From an uncultured Clostridia bacterium (GTDB lineage: Bacteria > Bacillota > Clostridia > Oscillospirales > CAG-272), in NCBI GenBank assembly GCA_947624945.1, contig CANQMJ010000006.1, positions 1-31,623 of the forward strand: a stretch of 31,623 bases of DNA, given 5' to 3'. Positions 30,603 through 31,623 of the stretch are shown here, in pieces. Made by a program: the position numbers and the translations under genes. The number at the start of each line of letters is the position of its first letter. Positions within the stretch are counted from its first letter, which is position 1. The notes below the pieces were generated by a model. That model did no database searches. It saw nothing but the letters and a program-made list of their open reading frames with translations, and was not told the DNA's origin.

Positions 30603-31623
30603 ATGAAATACGATTTTGCGACAGGTGACAAAAAATGGCAGGACAGATGGGAGGCGGAGGGCGCCTTCCACGCTAAGGAGGACTACACGCTCCCGAAGTT
30701 TTACGGACTTATCGAGTTCCCGTATCCGAGCGGAGCGGGGCTTCATGTAGGTCACATCAAGGCCTACATAAGCATGGAGGTCCTTGCGCGCAAGCGCCGT
30801 ATGCAGGGATATAACGTCCTGTTCCCGATAGGATTTGACGCGTTCGGACTGAACACGGAAAACTACGCTATCAAGACAAAGACGCATCCGCGCATCGTCA
30901 CCGACCGCAATATCGAGAATTTCACGCGTCAGCTCAAGTCAGTCGGATATTCGTTCGACTGGTCACGCGTCGTCGACACGACCGACCCCGATTATTACAA
31001 GTGGACGCAGTGGATATTCCTCAAAATGTTTGAACACGGGCTTGTTTTCAGGGACAAGACGCTCGTAAACTACTGCCCGAGCTGCAAGGTCGTTTTGTCG
31101 AACGAGGACTCGCAGGGCGGAAAGTGCGACATATGCCACAGCGACATAGTGCAAAAGACGAAAGAGGTTTGGTATCTGAGAATAACGCAGTATGCCGACA
31201 AGCTTCTTGAAGGGCTTGAAGAAGTGGATTACCTTCCGAATATAAAGCTCCAGCAGGAAAACTGGATAGGAAAGTCGAAGGGCGCGTTCGTCAACTTTTC
31301 GGTAAAGGAAGTTGACGAAAAGCTCAGAATATACACGACGCGTCCCGACACTCTCTACGGCGTGACGTTTATGGTAATCGCGCCGGAACACCCGATGATA
31401 CAGAAATACCGCGACAAAATAGCGAATATCGACGCGCTGGACGCTTATCGGAACGAGTGCGCGAAAAAGAGCGAATTTGAGAGAACGCAGCTTGTGAAGG
31501 ACAAGACGGGCGTTAAAATAGAGGGACTTACCGCGATAAACCCGATAACCGAGGGAGAAATTCCGATATATATTTCCGACTACGTTATGATGGGCTACGG
31601 CACGGGCGCTATAATGGCCGTTC
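30603..31623 (+). CDS. leuS: Leucyl-tRNA synthetase, N-terminal part (runs off the window)
   Basis: LeuRS charges tRNA-Leu; this class I enzyme is cut by the window edge after 340 codons. Visible parts are the N-terminal KWQDRWE, the HIGH motif as HVGH (48-51) in PSGAGLHVGHIKAY, a zinc ribbon with C158/C161 and C175/C178, QENWIGKSKGA, and the start of the CP1 editing domain with TTRPDTLYG at about 246-254. The common AFGLPAEN segment reads AFGLNTEN (80-87), replacing the proline. ATG at 30603 has an AAAGGA site about 12 nt upstream. No T-box leader fits in the short upstream gap. Confidence 0.93.
   Translation, partial: MKYDFATGDKKWQDRWEAEGAFHAKEDYTLPKFYGLIEFPYPSGAGLHVGHIKAYISMEVLARKRRMQGYNVLFPIGFDAFGLNTENYAIKTKTHPRIVTDRNIENFTRQLKSVGYSFDWSRVVDTTDPDYYKWTQWIFLKMFEHGLVFRDKTLVNYCPSCKVVLSNEDSQGGKCDICHSDIVQKTKEVWYLRITQYADKLLEGLEEVDYLPNIKLQQENWIGKSKGAFVNFSVKEVDEKLRIYTTRPDTLYGVTFMVIAPEHPMIQKYRDKIANIDALDAYRNECAKKSEFERTQLVKDKTGVKIEGLTAINPITEGEIPIYISDYVMMGYGTGAIMAV

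Noticed and set aside
1..31623. CRISPR arrays, prophage, insertion sequences, tRNA or rRNA genes
   Set aside because: I looked for regularly spaced repeats, transposase or integrase motifs, and tRNA-like ends in every intergenic gap and found none; only one gap is longer than 300 bp.

Overview
The window reads as chromosomal core sequence from a moderately high-GC Gram-positive anaerobe of the class Clostridia (Oscillospirales/Christensenellales-like is my guess; no marker here fixes the genus). The basis is gene order typical of Firmicutes: infC-rpmI-rplT, dprA-topA-trmFO, plsX-rnc-smc-ftsY and rdgB-yhbY-nadD-yqeK-LCP-rsfS-leuS. Shine-Dalgarno sites are strong and promoters are SigA-like. 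There is no integrase, transposase, phage gene, CRISPR array, tRNA or rRNA that I can see.

Layout. (1) 2-487, plus: 3' part of an Mrp/NBP35 Fe-S carrier ATPase, converging on the next block across a perfect bidirectional terminator at 581-615. (2) 644-9087, minus: a tight five-gene cell-wall cluster (asnB-like amidotransferase, ATP-grasp ligase, Asp/Glu racemase, lipoprotein DD-carboxypeptidase, MurE), then a ParE/GyrB-type topoisomerase subunit with its own promoter. (3) 9088-9773: the only long intergenic region, with divergent promoters, a large palindrome and a structured infC leader. (4) 9774-31623, plus: translation genes (IF3, L35, L20, an rRNA/tRNA methyltransferase), DNA processing (DprA, TopA), TrmFO, PlsX, RNase III, an ELP3-like radical SAM protein, SMC, two tandem paralogs of unknown function (the second frameshifted), FtsY, RdgB, YhbY, NadD, YqeK, an LCP ligase, RsfS, a small membrane ORF overlapping a PstS-like remnant, and the first 340 codons of LeuRS.

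The most interesting system is the minus-strand cell-wall cluster. The ATP-grasp ligase next to an aspartate-racemase-like gene resembles the D-aspartate ligase/racemase pair that builds the D-Asp crossbridge of Enterococcus faecium. The amidotransferase beside them could do what AsnH does in Lactococcus lactis, amidating D-Asp to D-Asn. The MurE lacks the Arg of the diaminopimelate-type DNPR motif (it has DDPD), which fits a non-DAP, perhaps L-Lys, stem. The cluster therefore looks like a one-operon module for the third stem residue, a D-Asp/D-Asn bridge and D-Ala trimming. This is inference from family and context and is testable by muropeptide analysis. The second item of interest is the pair of probable alpha/alpha-toroid proteins inserted between smc and ftsY.
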